Of a DNA stretch of 64,000 nucleotides, positions 10,401-22,448 are shown one piece after another. Source of the DNA: Ulva prolifera (lineage: Eukaryota > Chlorophyta > Ulvophyceae > Ulvales > Ulvaceae). The notes beneath the pieces are model-generated. The model did not search any database and was not told the origin of the DNA. It worked only from the letters and a program-made list of their open reading frames with translations. The stretch is taken from the NCBI GenBank assembly GCA_023078555.1, contig CM041200.1, positions 6,115,361-6,179,360 of the forward strand. The letters run 5' to 3'. Each line of letters starts with the position of its first letter. The stretch's first letter is position 1. The translations under genes were made by a program, and so were the position numbers.

Positions 10401-10868
10401 CAGCCAGCGTGGCCAGAGGTGCATCGCAGCTGCGGCGCTCTGCTGCTCGAAGCGGCCGCGTTCGTGGCGGAGCGCCGCTGAAAAGCTCGATAGCCAGTAG
10501 ACGTGGCCCGAAGGGGGGCCCGACGGGGGGCCTGTCGGTCCTCGACGCTCGAGAAGAGCGATGCTCGAAGCCGACGCAAGCGATGCCTGACACGCTGAAA
10601 ACAGTGCAAATGCTACACATAAGTGCTGTGACGCCTCGGCTGGCTCCGAATCGGTCGCGTCCGTGGCGGAGCGCTGCAGCCAGCGTGGCCAGAGGTGCAG
10701 CGCTCCGCTGCTCGATGCGTCATGCTCGAAGCTCGATGCGATTCGTTTCTGATGCATTAGATATGAAGTACATAATTTAATTAGAATATGCGACGCCCCG
10801 GCTGCCCCAGAAGCGGCCGCGTCCGTGGCGGAGCGCCGCTGAAAGGCGCGTGGCCAGAGGTGCAGCGC
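10401..10868. repeat. Three degenerate copies of a GC-rich unit
   Basis: A unit containing GTCCGTGGCGGAGCGC and GTGGCCAGAGGTGCA occurs at about 10401-10487 (halves in swapped order), 10652-10705 and 10810-10868. Between the copies are shorter motifs such as CTCGAAGCTCGATGC. It resembles a decaying satellite inside the channel pseudogene's intron. Confidence 0.6.
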
Positions 10869-11059
10869 AACTTCGGCGCCCCACAGCGCCGCAGAGGAAC
10901 GACGCGAACGCGAAGCGACCTGCGTCGCGGTGTTTCCGGAAGCAGATGCACCGATGCGAAGCCGACGCCGAGGCCCCGACGCGGAGGCGAGGCCGGAACG
11001 GAGCAGCCGCCGGACAACGGATACATAGATACATAGATACAGTGATGCTGAATATAATA

Positions 11060-11230
11060 CTTATGATATATATATATATATATGTATATATGTATATGCA
11101 CCCCCCTCAGCACCCGCGACCGCACACGCACAGACCGGCGCTGCCACACCCACCGTGGCCGAGGTGGCCTGGCCTGGACGCTCTGCTGCTGCCCGCTGCA
11201 CAAGTTGAGGGGGGGGGGGGGGGGGGGGCA
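11060..11230. repeat. TA-rich tract and a G homopolymer
   Basis: A TATATATA/TGTATATATG tract lies at 11067-11097, and a run of about 20 G at 11209-11228. Both are simple sequence. Confidence 0.85.
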
Positions 11231-12017
11231 GTCCCCACACCCAGGTCCGTCCTGGAACACTCGCCTATCCTCTAACACAGCCGCCCCCGCGCAGCACACC
11301 GACCAGCAACATCGCCACTACCCAGCACGCCTAAGCCACAGCAACTGCAGCGGCGTGCCGAGGCTGTGCCCGCGGGCATCTGGGCCACAGGTGAAGACAG
11401 CCGCGACTACTCTGGCGCGCTGCAGCCGGCAAAGCTGTGGCGCCCGGAAGCGGGATGAGGTGTAGCGGCGGCCTGTCGAGCGGCCACTGTTTCAGGCCGG
11501 ATGGCCAGTGAGCGGCGAGAAGTCAGACATCACTGTGTGCCAAAAGGACCAAGGCGGCGAGGCAATGAAGGTGTGGATGCGCGTTGGATGTGATCAGCAG
11601 GCTATAATCTCATGATAGTATGTGGAACTTGGCATCATGGAATAGGCAAGCCAGAGTCCCCGGGGGCGGTCGCCTGACTGCTCGAACTGCTCGGCCTGAA
11701 CCGGAGCCAGTGTCGCATGTTTGTGAGGCAGGTCTGTGGGACACTTGTGCAGATGCGGTATGCAGGCGCGGTGGCATGTGTGGCAGGGAGTCACAATCCA
11801 ACGATTTGGCCGCTGTTTTGTCCAGTGGTGCAGCGGTGATGTCACTGCGTTGTCACACAGGGTCAATGCTGATGTCGTCGTCGGTGCGGCAGTCGTACGC
11901 GTAGAGAGAGATGTGCGCACCGTTGGTGCCGTGAACAAATGTGACTGACAGCTGCAGGTCATTGCCAGACGCTGCAGGCCACCAGACATCGAAGGTGCCG
12001 GCCACACAACAAAGAGC

Positions 12018-12209
12018 TGTGGGTCTGGGTTTGTGGGTGTGTGGGTCTGTGCGTGTGTGTGCTGGTGTGTGGGTGTGTGCTTGGCGGTCTGCGGATCTGT
12101 GTCGCTTGCTGCGCCGGTGCTAGGTGCGATGTTCGTGGGTGTCTTGGTGTTTGCTTCGTCTGCTTGCTCCTTTCGCGGTGCTGCCCGACTTGCTGTCTTT
12201 GTCCTTGTA
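12018..12209 (-). mobile_element. Short retroposon, element A, inserted next to a channel exon
   Basis: The element ends CTTTGTCCTTGTA on the plus strand and has a GTGTGGGT-rich tail at 12020-12065. It is flanked by a perfect 14-bp duplication ACACAACAAAGAGC at 12004-12017 and 12210-12223. The left flank touches the decayed channel exon at 11921-12004, where the intact gene has continuous coding sequence. Confidence 0.75.
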
Positions 12210-12223
12210 ACACAACAAAGAGC

Positions 12224-13301
12224 ACGCGGACACGCCCACCTGTGTCCACACGTGCGAGTCCGCGGCCCAGCCGGCTCATCACAACCTTGAAGGCAGCCCG
12301 GCCAGGCCACCTGACTGCGGGGGGTTGAGATATGGCTTGCCGTGTGCCGTTTAATGTGCTACCAGTCGGAGAGGCCGGTAGCACCGCCAAGGCAACGCAC
12401 AAGCACACCATCGCCACCAATCACGCCGACGCCGTCCCACGCCAAATCCGACTACGGCTTCCGGACACAGCAAGAGGGCCCAGCAAGAAGCGAGCCAGGG
12501 ATGGGGAGAGGGGGCAATGGGAGTGGCGGTGGCTCGTGGTTTGGGAATGGTCACCGGTATGGCTAGCGGCCGCTGCGATTCTGCGGTGGCGGTGCTCTGT
12601 TGCGGAGGTGCTTCCTTGCGGCGTGGGTACTGGCGACGGTACCTGGCTTTGATGCGGTCGTTCTATACACGCAGTCATGCACGCATGCACGTGTATACAT
12701 TCAGACTGCGCCTTCCTGCGGTGCTACCTGCCTCTCTGGCTCTGGGCTAGCCCTGAGGTACAAGCTTGTACCAGTGAAGCCAGGTGCCATTATCATCGTC
12801 AATCGCTGACGACATGTTCGTCAAAACAGCAGCTGATAAGCGTCATGGGCCACATGAGTGCGTGGCATGCTGGCTTCTTCGCTGGCTGCTTCGTTGGCGT
12901 GAGCACGCATTGCGTCGCCGTGTAGTGTGGTACCAGCTGCAGTGACGTGTGAGGCCAAATCCGAGTGCCATGTCATGGCAACACGGTGCACCATAGCCTT
13001 CAAGGCAACAGCCCCAAGCAGGGTTGAAACTGTAAATGCCTGCATAGTCTGCAACGAAGATGTGTCGTGCATGATCGGTTGGAAGATCCAGGGCTGCAAC
13101 GCTGACCTGCCAAAATAAAATAAACCTTGGGCCGCTGCGCTTCCTCACCGCGAACGCCTGCGAGCATATCAGCGCGAACATTTGCCAAAGAGCTATTCAT
13201 ATTCAACGTAGGAATGTTGTTGCATGGCTAGAACGATGTAGCTCGCTGCCAGAATCTACGTTTGACGTCTGTTCGGGCCTCGCTTCTTCAGCCCACTGCA
13301 A
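12224..13301. other. No supportable gene
   Basis: This contains weak fragments of element A near 12350-12390 and 12700-12770 (GGTGCTACCTGCCTC). Minus-strand frames at 12843-13181 look mildly protein-like but match nothing recognised. Confidence 0.35.
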
Positions 13302-13640
13302 TGTCCGACTCTAGTTCTCTGCAAACCGAACAGGAGGAGTCGGATAGCGAGAGCTACGACAAGCTCAATCCGGCACAGCTAGCTGATAAGCTGCACGGAC
13401 TGAAACGATTATGGGCGGGTACAAGGATCAGGTGCACTTCCCACAGCTGTTAGTGTTTGGGCACCGCCGGTCGAATTACAACAGGAGAACTCAAGAAATT
13501 ATTGTGAGATCATGTTCCTCACGTCTGCTGCTTCATGCAGCACCGGCGATTCCAGTGTCGCTGAATGGCTGCCGAAGCATGGCCTGGCCGTTGTGCAGCA
13601 TCAGAGAGGTGCCTTGCTTCAGAGGATGGGTGAGTAGCTC
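13302..13640 (+). pseudogene. Possible dynamin-like GTPase N-terminal fragment, frameshifted
   Basis: An ATG at 13302 opens an acidic frame, then LADKLHGLKRLWAG. After a one-base frame change it continues as YKDQVHFPQLLVFG followed by a Ser four residues on. Dynamin-family proteins have this order: a helix, then LPQ-VVVG and the P-loop GDQSSGKS. Here the P-loop is not preserved. A later frame, FLTSAASCSTGDSSVAEW, runs to a good GTGAGT donor at 13629. It could instead be an unrelated small gene. Confidence is low. Confidence 0.25.
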
Positions 13641-14245
13641 GCCAGCGCCATCTGTCATGCATTCACAGAGCTGTACCATCTCTGAGTTCACCACTTTTGC
13701 GTGCAGGCATCATGTGCCGAGGCCGGCTGTACCTGACAATCGAAGAACTCATGTGTGACCCAAGTCACTGTGCTCTGAAGTCTGTCCCTTGCGTGAGATC
13801 TGGGTGCAGGAGACTAGATCAAACATGGAATTATACACGCTTGTGTTTGTCACATTCGTTGGGTTGATGGCGCAGATTCCTGGTCGATCGTGGAAGCATG
13901 GTTGCTGTCTGTGGCTCAGGCGCCAACAGCAAAGTCCTCTCGAGGCAGGAGTGCTACTGCATCATGGTGTGCCTCGCATCTCCCTCTTTTATTTGAGAGT
14001 AGGACCTTGAAGCTGCGCTGCGTGTCTGACGAGCCGCAAAGAACCACACACACAAGTGTGTCAGTCAATTATGCGGACGTTGCACAGTTCACTGCTATGA
14101 TGTATCTCAGCTGTATCCAATGAGATGTCTGCATGTGCATGTGCTTGAGTTCTGTTCCTGGCGCAGGTGTGCGTCGCCGAAGTTCGCTCTAGATGCAACT
14201 TTGTGTTTCATTCACGCTGACACTTGAGCAGTGTGATCCTCCCAC

Positions 14246-15433
14246 TTGCCCTTCTCTGCATCAGCAGCAGCATGCCATGGTGTATGGCACCAGCGCGGCA
14301 CAACATGTCGCCCATCTCCAGTAAGTGATCGTATGTCATGCATACACGCTGCATGCTGGGCCGCCTCCCGAAGTGCTGTGGTGCGGTGCGATGCCACCTC
14401 CAAGTCCGTGAATGTTGCGCCGAGACAGATCACGATCGACCACACCGGGCATGCCCCATTGCCTTTGAGCGATGATGATTGTACGCAGGATAGCATCGGA
14501 GTGCCCATGGACGCATTCCTGACATACTGCTTCCTTCAGCGGGCCGGGTACGTCGTGCGGCGCTGCCCATGCATCTGGACGATCAACGAGGGCCGCCTGG
14601 TGGATGTGCACAGGCACTGGGCGTCAGCCTGGCAAGACTCTGCCCGCATATGGGCCGCCAATGGGCCCACACCCCACAGCACAGACGGTAGCAGTCCACA
14701 ATTCGCATCTGATGCTCCTGCGGGGTCCGCCAGCACACTCAATGGCAGCTCAGGTATGATAAACTGTCATGTTGGCCATTGAGATGGAGAAACCTGCCTT
14801 GCGAGTGGATCTGGCCTACGGTGTATTGCAGAAAGGCCAGGAAGTCGTTCGCTGATTGCTGTGAGTGCTCTCTTCCCAGGAGCCTACGCACGGGTCGCCA
14901 GAACAAGAAATGCATCGGTCAGGTGATATGGACATCACACAGCCCGCTGCATGGCAGACTCGCCATGCTATCACCAGAGATGCAGCAATACAGGCATAGT
15001 ACAAAGATGTGTACCCTGCAGCAGGGAGGGCGCATTGACGCTTGTCCCGGTAGCCGCATTTACAGAATACATCAGACAGTGATGGCCACTGGAGGTGACC
15101 CAGACCCGTTGCTTTGCAGGCAGCAGCCATCACGCACCGATCCCAGACCTACATTCAGTGCAGACCAAGTTTCCAGACGGAAGGTCTTCATGTGCCCCGG
15201 CGTTGAGTTTGCTCAAACCCACAGACAACTTTTCACGTAAATGCCCGGGTCCCGTGGACGCAGAGGTCGTTGTGGGGGACGCCAACGCCACAGGCATAGA
15301 CGCCCAGTTGCTATGCGGCAGTGCCCTGCCTGGGGATCCAAAGATAATGTTTTCGTATGTGCTGGGAGGGGACGTCATCTTCACCCAAGGGCGGCGCCAG
15401 CCGCTACAGTCACTATGGCGACAAACCGCTTGA
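14246..15433 (+). CDS. SEN54-like subunit of tRNA-splicing endonuclease, better preserved copy
   Basis: SEN54 is the non-catalytic partner of the nuclear complex that cuts introns from pre-tRNA. The first exon carries VPMDAFLTYCFLQRAGYVVRR, resembling the SEN54 N-terminal helix region, and ends at CAG|GTATGATA (donor at 14754). A good acceptor TCTTCCCAG at 14879 and another, TTGCTTTGCAG, at 15120 bound further exons. The last exon reads LLKPTDNFSRKCPGPVDAEV then DPKIMFSYVLGGDVIF. This fits the family's closing module, where a KxxPGxPDFRVVV-like strand is followed by a hydrophobic strand and GDISFYSF. The stop is at 15431. The true start and middle exons are unclear: the first frame has no convincing initiator and the usual acidic N-terminus is not obvious. 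It could still be functional or be a recent pseudogene. Confidence 0.5.
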
Positions 15434-16740
15434 CAGAGCAGCTTGTACTGGCCTCCTCAGCTCCTAATGCCCACATGTATCAGGCCTTTGCCGTCCTTAC
15501 TCTGTTTGTCTGGGTGCCTTGATGTCACAAACGACCATGGCGTGTGTAAAACTTCTGTGTTCTGTTGTTTTTCTGCTCGGGGCGTCCAGTCGTGCATCGA
15601 TTCGACTGGCTGCTCTCATCAACCTAAGTCCCGAAGTCATTGTCATGATCCGAATCAGGCTCTGAACGGCTTTGCACGACATGGCAACTTCCGGTGATGC
15701 TGGTATCTGCTTGATTGATTTGAGACTGGCTGCCGCTGACCTGTGGCATCTGAGATTGATGCAGCACATTGAATGACGCAGGTTGCTCGGCTCTTCATGA
15801 CCATCATGCAGTGTCAGCCAGTGAATGGTCTATCCGCAAGTGTGTGTGATGTTCATCACATGAACGACCTTCCTTTACACAGTTGTGGACCAGCATGACT
15901 TGACGTCCATGATCACTTTGCTGCCAAGGTCTCACTGGTGTGCTCGTTGGATCCTGATCCGGCCATATAGTGGTGCTCAGCACCTCCCCCTCCTTCCCCC
16001 CACCTCCGCTTGCTACGGCTGCCGCATCACGTAGGTGTGCTTTGGTGTCGGCCAGCTGCGCCTTGCCGTGTAGACCGCTGCCGCTGCATCCTGTAAGCCA
16101 CGTTAGCCAAGCCCAGCGTGCAAAACTGCAGTGCCACTCACATGATATGGCCTTACACCCGGTCCATGACCGACCATCCAAATGGTCCAGCGAATGTAAC
16201 AACTCACCAGAGAGAAGCGCATTGGACGAGTGTACTCAGGCGGTGTACAGCATCGACAGCTAACACACGGCCTCGCTCCCGCCCTTGTGTAAGAAGCGTT
16301 CTGCATGCACCCTCAACCCGACAGCTCATACGTTGTATGGCCGCCAGGCCTTGGCTCTGACGTGACACATGAGACATGATTAAGAAACGCTCATCCAGGC
16401 CACACACATGACCCGCCTGAAAAGTTTGCTACCACGAACAGCTGCTGTAAAGACCCTTGCTGGCCCACGAACAGCGGTGCTAGCACTCGCACCACAATAC
16501 CACAAGAAATCCCCGCCAGGCCCCCCGTCCACCATGAACATCACACCGCCGTGCATGTGGGGCTGCAAGGCTGACACACAGCGCAACAGAAACCAGCCCG
16601 TACATGCTGCACAGGCGGCACAGACGATATGAACTCTCCTGTCTATTGGAAGCACCAGAGGCTGACCAGGCGCGGTACATCGGGCGAGAAACATGCTGGC
16701 CACATCAGGCTCATGCCCCCAGCTCAGCGCCAGACCAGCC
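15434..16740. other. Intergenic space between convergent SEN54-like and channel genes
   Basis: No gene is supported. The SEN54-like gene ends at 15433 and the channel gene ends at 16741 from the other side, so this is the shared 3' flank. Confidence 0.45.
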
Positions 16741-19700
16741 TCACAGGTTCTCCATGAGCCCTGCCCCAGCAACCGCCCGCATGACGTCCGCATCCTCCGC
16801 GCTCGCCTCCAGCTCCGCGCCGTCAGCCGGCGCTTGCACGCCGCCGCCGCCGTCGAATGACAGGTTGAGGCTGGCCGCACAAGTGATGTCCAGCTCCACG
16901 AAGGCCCTCGCCATGGCGTTGTACATGTGCGTCTTTGCAATCTGCGTCTGGAGCAATCGCAAGCCTGCAGCATCCACCCTGCTGTGACCATGCCACAGCT
17001 CAGCAGCACTGCGCCAGCAGGCAGTGTGGGTGCCAAAGACAAGCTCTGCAGTTCAATTTCACGGCCACGGCACATTGTGGGGTCCACAGCACAGAGCAGC
17101 TCTGGAGCGATTCTGCTGCTGAGGGACCGCAGTATGAACGACCAGTCCAGGTACGGCCCCGAGTCATGACTCCAAATCACCGATCAGTTTGTGCATGCAT
17201 GACTCATGAGATACAGAATACGTGGTCGCAACGAGCGAAAGATATACATATGTAAGACTGGGCGAGCCTCACTCCACAGACATGTCCAGGTCCACTTGCA
17301 GTTCCGTCTGGAATGGACCCTATGTGACATCTCTCACATGCAAGCACACCAGGCGGACTCATGCACATGAGACGTGCAGCGGCGGTGGGCGGGGAGGAGA
17401 AGGGCCTCACCATTTGTGCGGTGGACAAACGTGATTGACAGCTGCAAGTTCTCGCCTGACGCTGCAGACCACCAGACCACGTACGTGCCATCGAACAGCA
17501 TCGGGTGCTGCTGGATGCAAGCCTTCACGTAGTGCGCGATCCCCCCCAGCTTCTCTCGCGGCGTCCTCAGGGAGATGCTGAACTGCAGCTTCTCCTGGAG
17601 CTTGCCGGAGCGTGAGATGTTGTGCACCTGCTTCGTGCGGAGTGCCGACGTCGCGACGGTGATGACGGCTCCGTCAAGCCGCCGGAGCTTGATGCTGAGG
17701 AGGGTGACTTGGATGATGGTGTAGCGCTCGGTGTCGTAGATGATCGTGTCCCGTGGGTGGAACGGCTGGACCGCGAAGAGGAAGATCGCATTCTCAAACA
17801 GCTGCATGCAAAGTCAGCGTGGGCAGGGCTGTGCAGCGGCTGGCTGGCATGCTGTTGGGGTGGCAGCATCGGCTACACGTGGTGTGCCTGGGGCACCACA
17901 CCAGAACGGTATGGACATGCAGCGTTGCCTCAAGGATGCACATAGTCGCCCAGATGCTGCTGAGCTGTCGCTGGCGCTAAGCGAGCGAATGCTCACACAG
18001 TGAAATGTGCACGGATAACAGCATCCCAGATTCCATGCAATCACTGCCGCAGTTCAGCATTGCATTGGAGGCCGATGCTCAGTTTGCAGAATGCTTTTGA
18101 GTGTCAAGCCCACAGCGGATGAACTGCGCAACACTGCAGAGGCGTAGGCTCAGCCCATGGCCCATGGCAGCATTGTGCCCAAATCCATGGCAAGGCCAGC
18201 ATGGTCGACACACAAGCGGAGGCTCCACACCTCGCGGATGGTGCTGGAGAAGATGAACGAAAAACTGAGCAGCCCGGCAGACAGCGCCGTCCATGTGCGC
18301 TGCACTGCGCCCGGGTCAAAGATCCACGCGGCGATGAACACCCACACGATCAGCAGCACGACCGCCAGCACCGTCTCCACCTGCCGCACGACCGACACGT
18401 TGCCCGTGAGCATCCGTGCGAACGCCTGCCGCTCGTGGAAGAGCTCCTCCGAGCCCTCCATGAGCTCAGGCAGCGTCGCGAAGCGACCGCCGTCGCGGTC
18501 AATCAGCCGCCAGAGGTATGGTTTCTGGACGTTCGAGGCTTTTTCAGCGTCCATGACGTCGGCCTCGGTGATGATGAGGTCGGTTTTGCGCTTGAGGCGG
18601 AAGAAGAGGACGTACCCCAGCAGCCACGCGGACTGCGGGCTATCGACAGCCTCCTGTATGACAGCGGTGGGGATTGAAGGTGATGAGCAGGGAGGGTGAG
18701 GTGCTCGTGCCAAGTGGCCTGCCACCGATGATCCTGTGGCACCACAGCAGATCAAGCAGCGGAAAGGCTGCAAAAAATATGTAACAAAGGCGGAAGGGGC
18801 GGAAGGAATGCCCGAGATCTGAACGAGTGTGATCTCTGACTTCACGGGATCCCTGTCCCAGACCATCATGTCCAGCGAACACGAAATTCAATGACGTTGC
18901 CACCGCCACCAATTTGCCGGCCTCGAAGCCGATGTCTCATCAGGCCGACACAGCACACTTTCCATTGACAAGTGGCGCACATGGCCAGAACATCGGATGA
19001 CTTGACGAGACCACTCTGCGAGAAGCACTAAGCTCGCATCTTTGCCCACACTGCATCATGCTACGGAGCAGGAGGCAGCCTTGACATCCAGCAGGTGTGG
19101 CACGTGTCATGCCAACCAGAGCAGCGGAAGCAGCACAGCGCGTCTGCGGTCCAGTGTTGAGCTCACCTTGGCCTCGGAGTCACCATGCCAGGCGACTTTC
19201 ATGTGGGGGTTCTCGAGGATGTGGTTCTGCAGAAGCCGCACCAGGTACCACGACCTCGGAGTCACCTGGTACCGCTTCGACGCCAGCTCCTGGGCGACTG
19301 TCTTGTGCGTTGCTGCAACACACCGACATAATCTCCTCCATGGCCACTACTTAGGCCACACACATGGAGCATACATGGAACAAACATCGCCTCCACAAAG
19401 CAGCGGCACCTACACTCTGTCTCCACCAGACTGGCAAAATTAAAATGTGATGCCCTACACCAGTATTGGGTCGTCGTACCCGATCACATAAAACAACTCT
19501 GACTTTTCAGGTCTCAAACCCGGACAGCAGTCCTGAATGATGCTGTCATGCGGCCCAACACATCTCTAAACGCCTGCCTATGTGGACAGCGATGCAGACA
19601 GCTCTGTCTGGCTGAAGCGAGACAGTTCACGTGAGTCTGTGCAAGACTTGAGTAGAGTCTGTACAGAACTTGAGTAGAGTCTGTGCAAGACGGGCACACA

Positions 19701-22120
19701 GAGGCTGACAGGCAAAAGGGCGCACGGTTGACGACCTTGGCCTTCCACGAGAGGTTGGGGGCCTCCCAGCCTCCGACGTCCTCAAACGCTTGCGTCGCGC
19801 ATTGCGCCGCGTTGGCCATCTCCGTCTGGCTCGGCTCGTCCGGATCCTCCTCCCAGTCCTCCTCCGGAGGCTCCTCTGGTGGCTGCGCAACAGCAGCAAC
19901 ACCCGTCTCCGTCATGCCCGGCTGTATAGATAGACCCGCGACTGCCTTCACAGCCTGCATCGGCGTGGATCTATGTAAGTTAAGAACTCTGGCTGTACTT
20001 GGCCGCATCCTGGAGAGGACGTTGACAACTCGAATGGACGTGCCGGCCACAAGTGGGTGAAATGCAGACAGTCTGTGCAGCCAGCAGCGCCGGCACTCGT
20101 GCATGTTGATGGGTGGGTGTGACGTGCGGTCAAGTGGATGAGGATCCACTCAAACACACCCTGGCCGTGTGCATGGAGCGTGTGGCCTCCACTCAGCATT
20201 CAGCAGCGGCAGCGGGTGCATGACAGCACCTTGGGCACCATGGTGCAAGACTCAGGGCAGTGTCAGTGACAGTGTGTAGGCCTCGTCTAGAGAGTGTGTG
20301 GACGAGGCTGACGGGCGCACCGCCCGCTCGATATCTGCGGCCGTGACTCTTTCGACTGGGTGGGATTTGGCCACACGCGGATGTGCACTCTCCACCTCCA
20401 CACCACCCCGAGCTCGGCCGTCTTCTGGGCGCGTCTTGTGAGTGCAGCCTTGATTGATGTCATCGGCCAGCAGCTCTGCGAATTGCGTCCTCAAGTTGAT
20501 CGCCCTGTAACAGCAATTGACCATTGTCACATCGCGTTGGCCGCTGACGGCCCACACGGGATGTTCAGGCTGCAGATATGTGAACACCAGAGGCTGAATC
20601 ATGTCCTTGCTTCAACGATGAGGGGCAGAGCTACGTGATGAGTGCAGAATGTTGTGCTCAGTCATTTGTGAACCATCAAAGTGCTGATTGGCTGGACACG
20701 GCACCTCAGCCTCAGCCTTGCCGCCTCCTCCTCGGCATTCTTACGGCCGTTCTGCAGCACGCTGTCTTTCGAGCCACCCGCCAGCATGGTTAAGAATTTC
20801 ACAGCCTCCCAGTGGGCAGCTGGTATGCCGTGCACCGCGACGTGGCTCCCGGACTCCAGCTTGATGCAGCCCAACCCACTCTCGCCGTCTCTGCATGCAC
20901 CGCCAGCCCCTGCAGGCGCCCGGAAGAGAGCCTTGATGCTGTTCTCCTGGCCCAGCGCCCTCTGCATGGTCAACAGCGACGACATCAGCAACATCTGTCA
21001 TCTTTGTTTGCAGTCACGTCACATGCTGCAGCAATGGCGATGAAATGTACGCGTGAGCAAAGCATGCTCCATTACGGCTGCACAAGACTGAGCTAGCTAT
21101 TCCTTGACAGCTTGTCTGACGCTATCCAAAGGCAGCAGGATCCTGCTCCACAATCCCATCGAGCTGCAGCTGCAGAACTGTGCACATACTCTGGAAAATC
21201 AATGCATGTCTGTCAGCTTGGTCATACAATGCATAGCCATACAACGCCTGGTGCATTCGCACACGGTGGCGGAACCCGGCCGCACCTGGAATGACGCAAA
21301 GAACTGGAACTTCTTGTGGCGGAAGCGCATCACAAGATACGCCATCACCGTCTGCCGCAGCAGCGCCGCGACGTCAAACAGCAGCACCACGAGGAGCGCC
21401 CGTAGCATGTAGTAGTGCACCTCCCGGAAGGCGGGCGTCCAGGCCTGCGCGCCGGCCAGCGCCGTCCACTCGTCCGAGGTGCGGGCCCACCTCAGCGCAT
21501 CGGCCATCAGCACCAGCCAGGACACCATCCACAGGCCGTCCCGCAGCACCCGCACGAACGGGCCCTCCATCATCAGCGGGAGGAACCACGCCTGCAAGCT
21601 CGAGGCAGCAGATGTGCAGGAGGCCTGATGCCTGACCAGGCACGAGTACGCTTGTTGAAACTTCGCCACACGGACAAAGGCAGGGAGGCGGGGAGCAGCG
21701 CATGAGCAGCGCTCAACACAAGAGCAGTCCCAGCAGCACCGTGAATTCACGCCACGGCGAAATTTACAAAGAGATGGGGCGGGGGGGGCACACGCTGCTC
21801 AGGAATTGGATGTTGAGGAGGGCAGCTGAGATGAGGCTGGCGATGCCGTAGCTGATCCAGTGGAGCACGGGCCACAGTGCAAAGAAGAGCAGCCAGCGCC
21901 AGCGCGGCGCGCCTTTCCAGTCGACGCCGGTGCGCAGCCGGCACACCGTCGTGAGGTCGAGCGTCAGGCGGCCCGCCGCGGAGCCGTAGGTGACACGGCT
22001 GGTGTCGTCCGGGTCCGCAAACACCCAGCCCTCGGGTGCGACGTCACTGTCTTTGCAGTCGCTGAGGCTGCACCCATGTGCATGCCAGTCACTGATGTGG
22101 GGTCCTGATGCAGGGCCTTG
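16741..22120 (-). CDS. MscS-like mechanosensitive ion channel (plant MSL type), about ten exons
   Basis: The protein should be a membrane channel that opens under tension. The 5' exon (from about 22120 to 21794) holds DVAPEGWVFADPDD and a first membrane segment, WRWLLFFALWPVLHWISYG. The exon at 21591-21286 has two more hydrophobic segments and ends MAYLVMRFRHKKFQFFASFQ. Probable linker exons lie near 20995-20681, 20430-20310, 19954-19725 (very acidic, EEPPEEDWEEDPDEP) and 19312-19167. The exon at 18654-18231 carries VLAVVLLIVWVFIAAWIF and FSFIFSSTIRE, and 17801-17411 continues with LFENAIFLFAVQPFHPRD. Joined, these give the MscS pore-lining helix and beta domain, including a VTLLSIKLRRLDGAVI strand region. 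The last exon, 16964-16741, fits its neighbour in phase and ends at TGA. Splice sites are GT-AG. The N-terminus is uncertain because no ATG precedes the first exon before a TAA near 22125. Confidence 0.72.
19635..19692. repeat. Short tandem repeat in a channel intron
   Basis: About two and a half copies of a 23-bp unit containing CTTGAGTAGAGTCTGT, inside an intron of the MscS-like gene. Confidence 0.7.
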
Positions 22121-22448
22121 GTCCCGACATTACGGACGTGTTTTGCGATTGCCGCTTGATCTCTCTACATTACTCCGTCGACTCGCGGCTGAGCTATATG
22201 CCAAGAGCGGGGCCGTTGCCTGCCTTTGCAGAGCCCAGACCAGCTGCATCAGCTCAGTGGGGCCGGCTTTCGATGTGCTAGCACGTAGGTACCCTGAGGT
22301 CCTTGCAGTAAGAAGAGGTGTATGCTGTTGCCAGGCATCATGCTATACGGCAACAGAGTACCCGTGCGGAGGATCGGCTGCATTCAGACATGTTGGGAGC
22401 AGTGTGAGGCAGAGCCTGGTGTGGCGTGCAGCTCTCATGATGCATGCG

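Larger units (their letters stand above)
9323..12004 (-). pseudogene. Decayed MscS-like channel copy, last two exons only
   Basis: Two exon remnants match the intact channel at 16741-22120. At 12004-11921 the frame reads GTFDVWWPAASGNDLQL and continues to a retained GTGCGC donor, matching GTYVVWWSAASGENLQL. At about 9417-9323 it reads LRLRQTEQIAKRRMHDAV and ends GIGPAP before TAA, matching LRLLQTQIAKTHMYNAM. The splice acceptor of this last exon, TGCAG in the intact gene, is here TGCGGG. The intron between the remnants is 2.5 kb against about 450 bp in the intact gene, swollen by retroposons, a TA microsatellite and GC-rich repeats. A retroposon adjoins the upstream remnant at 12004, and no further channel exons were found beyond it. 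Confidence 0.6.
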
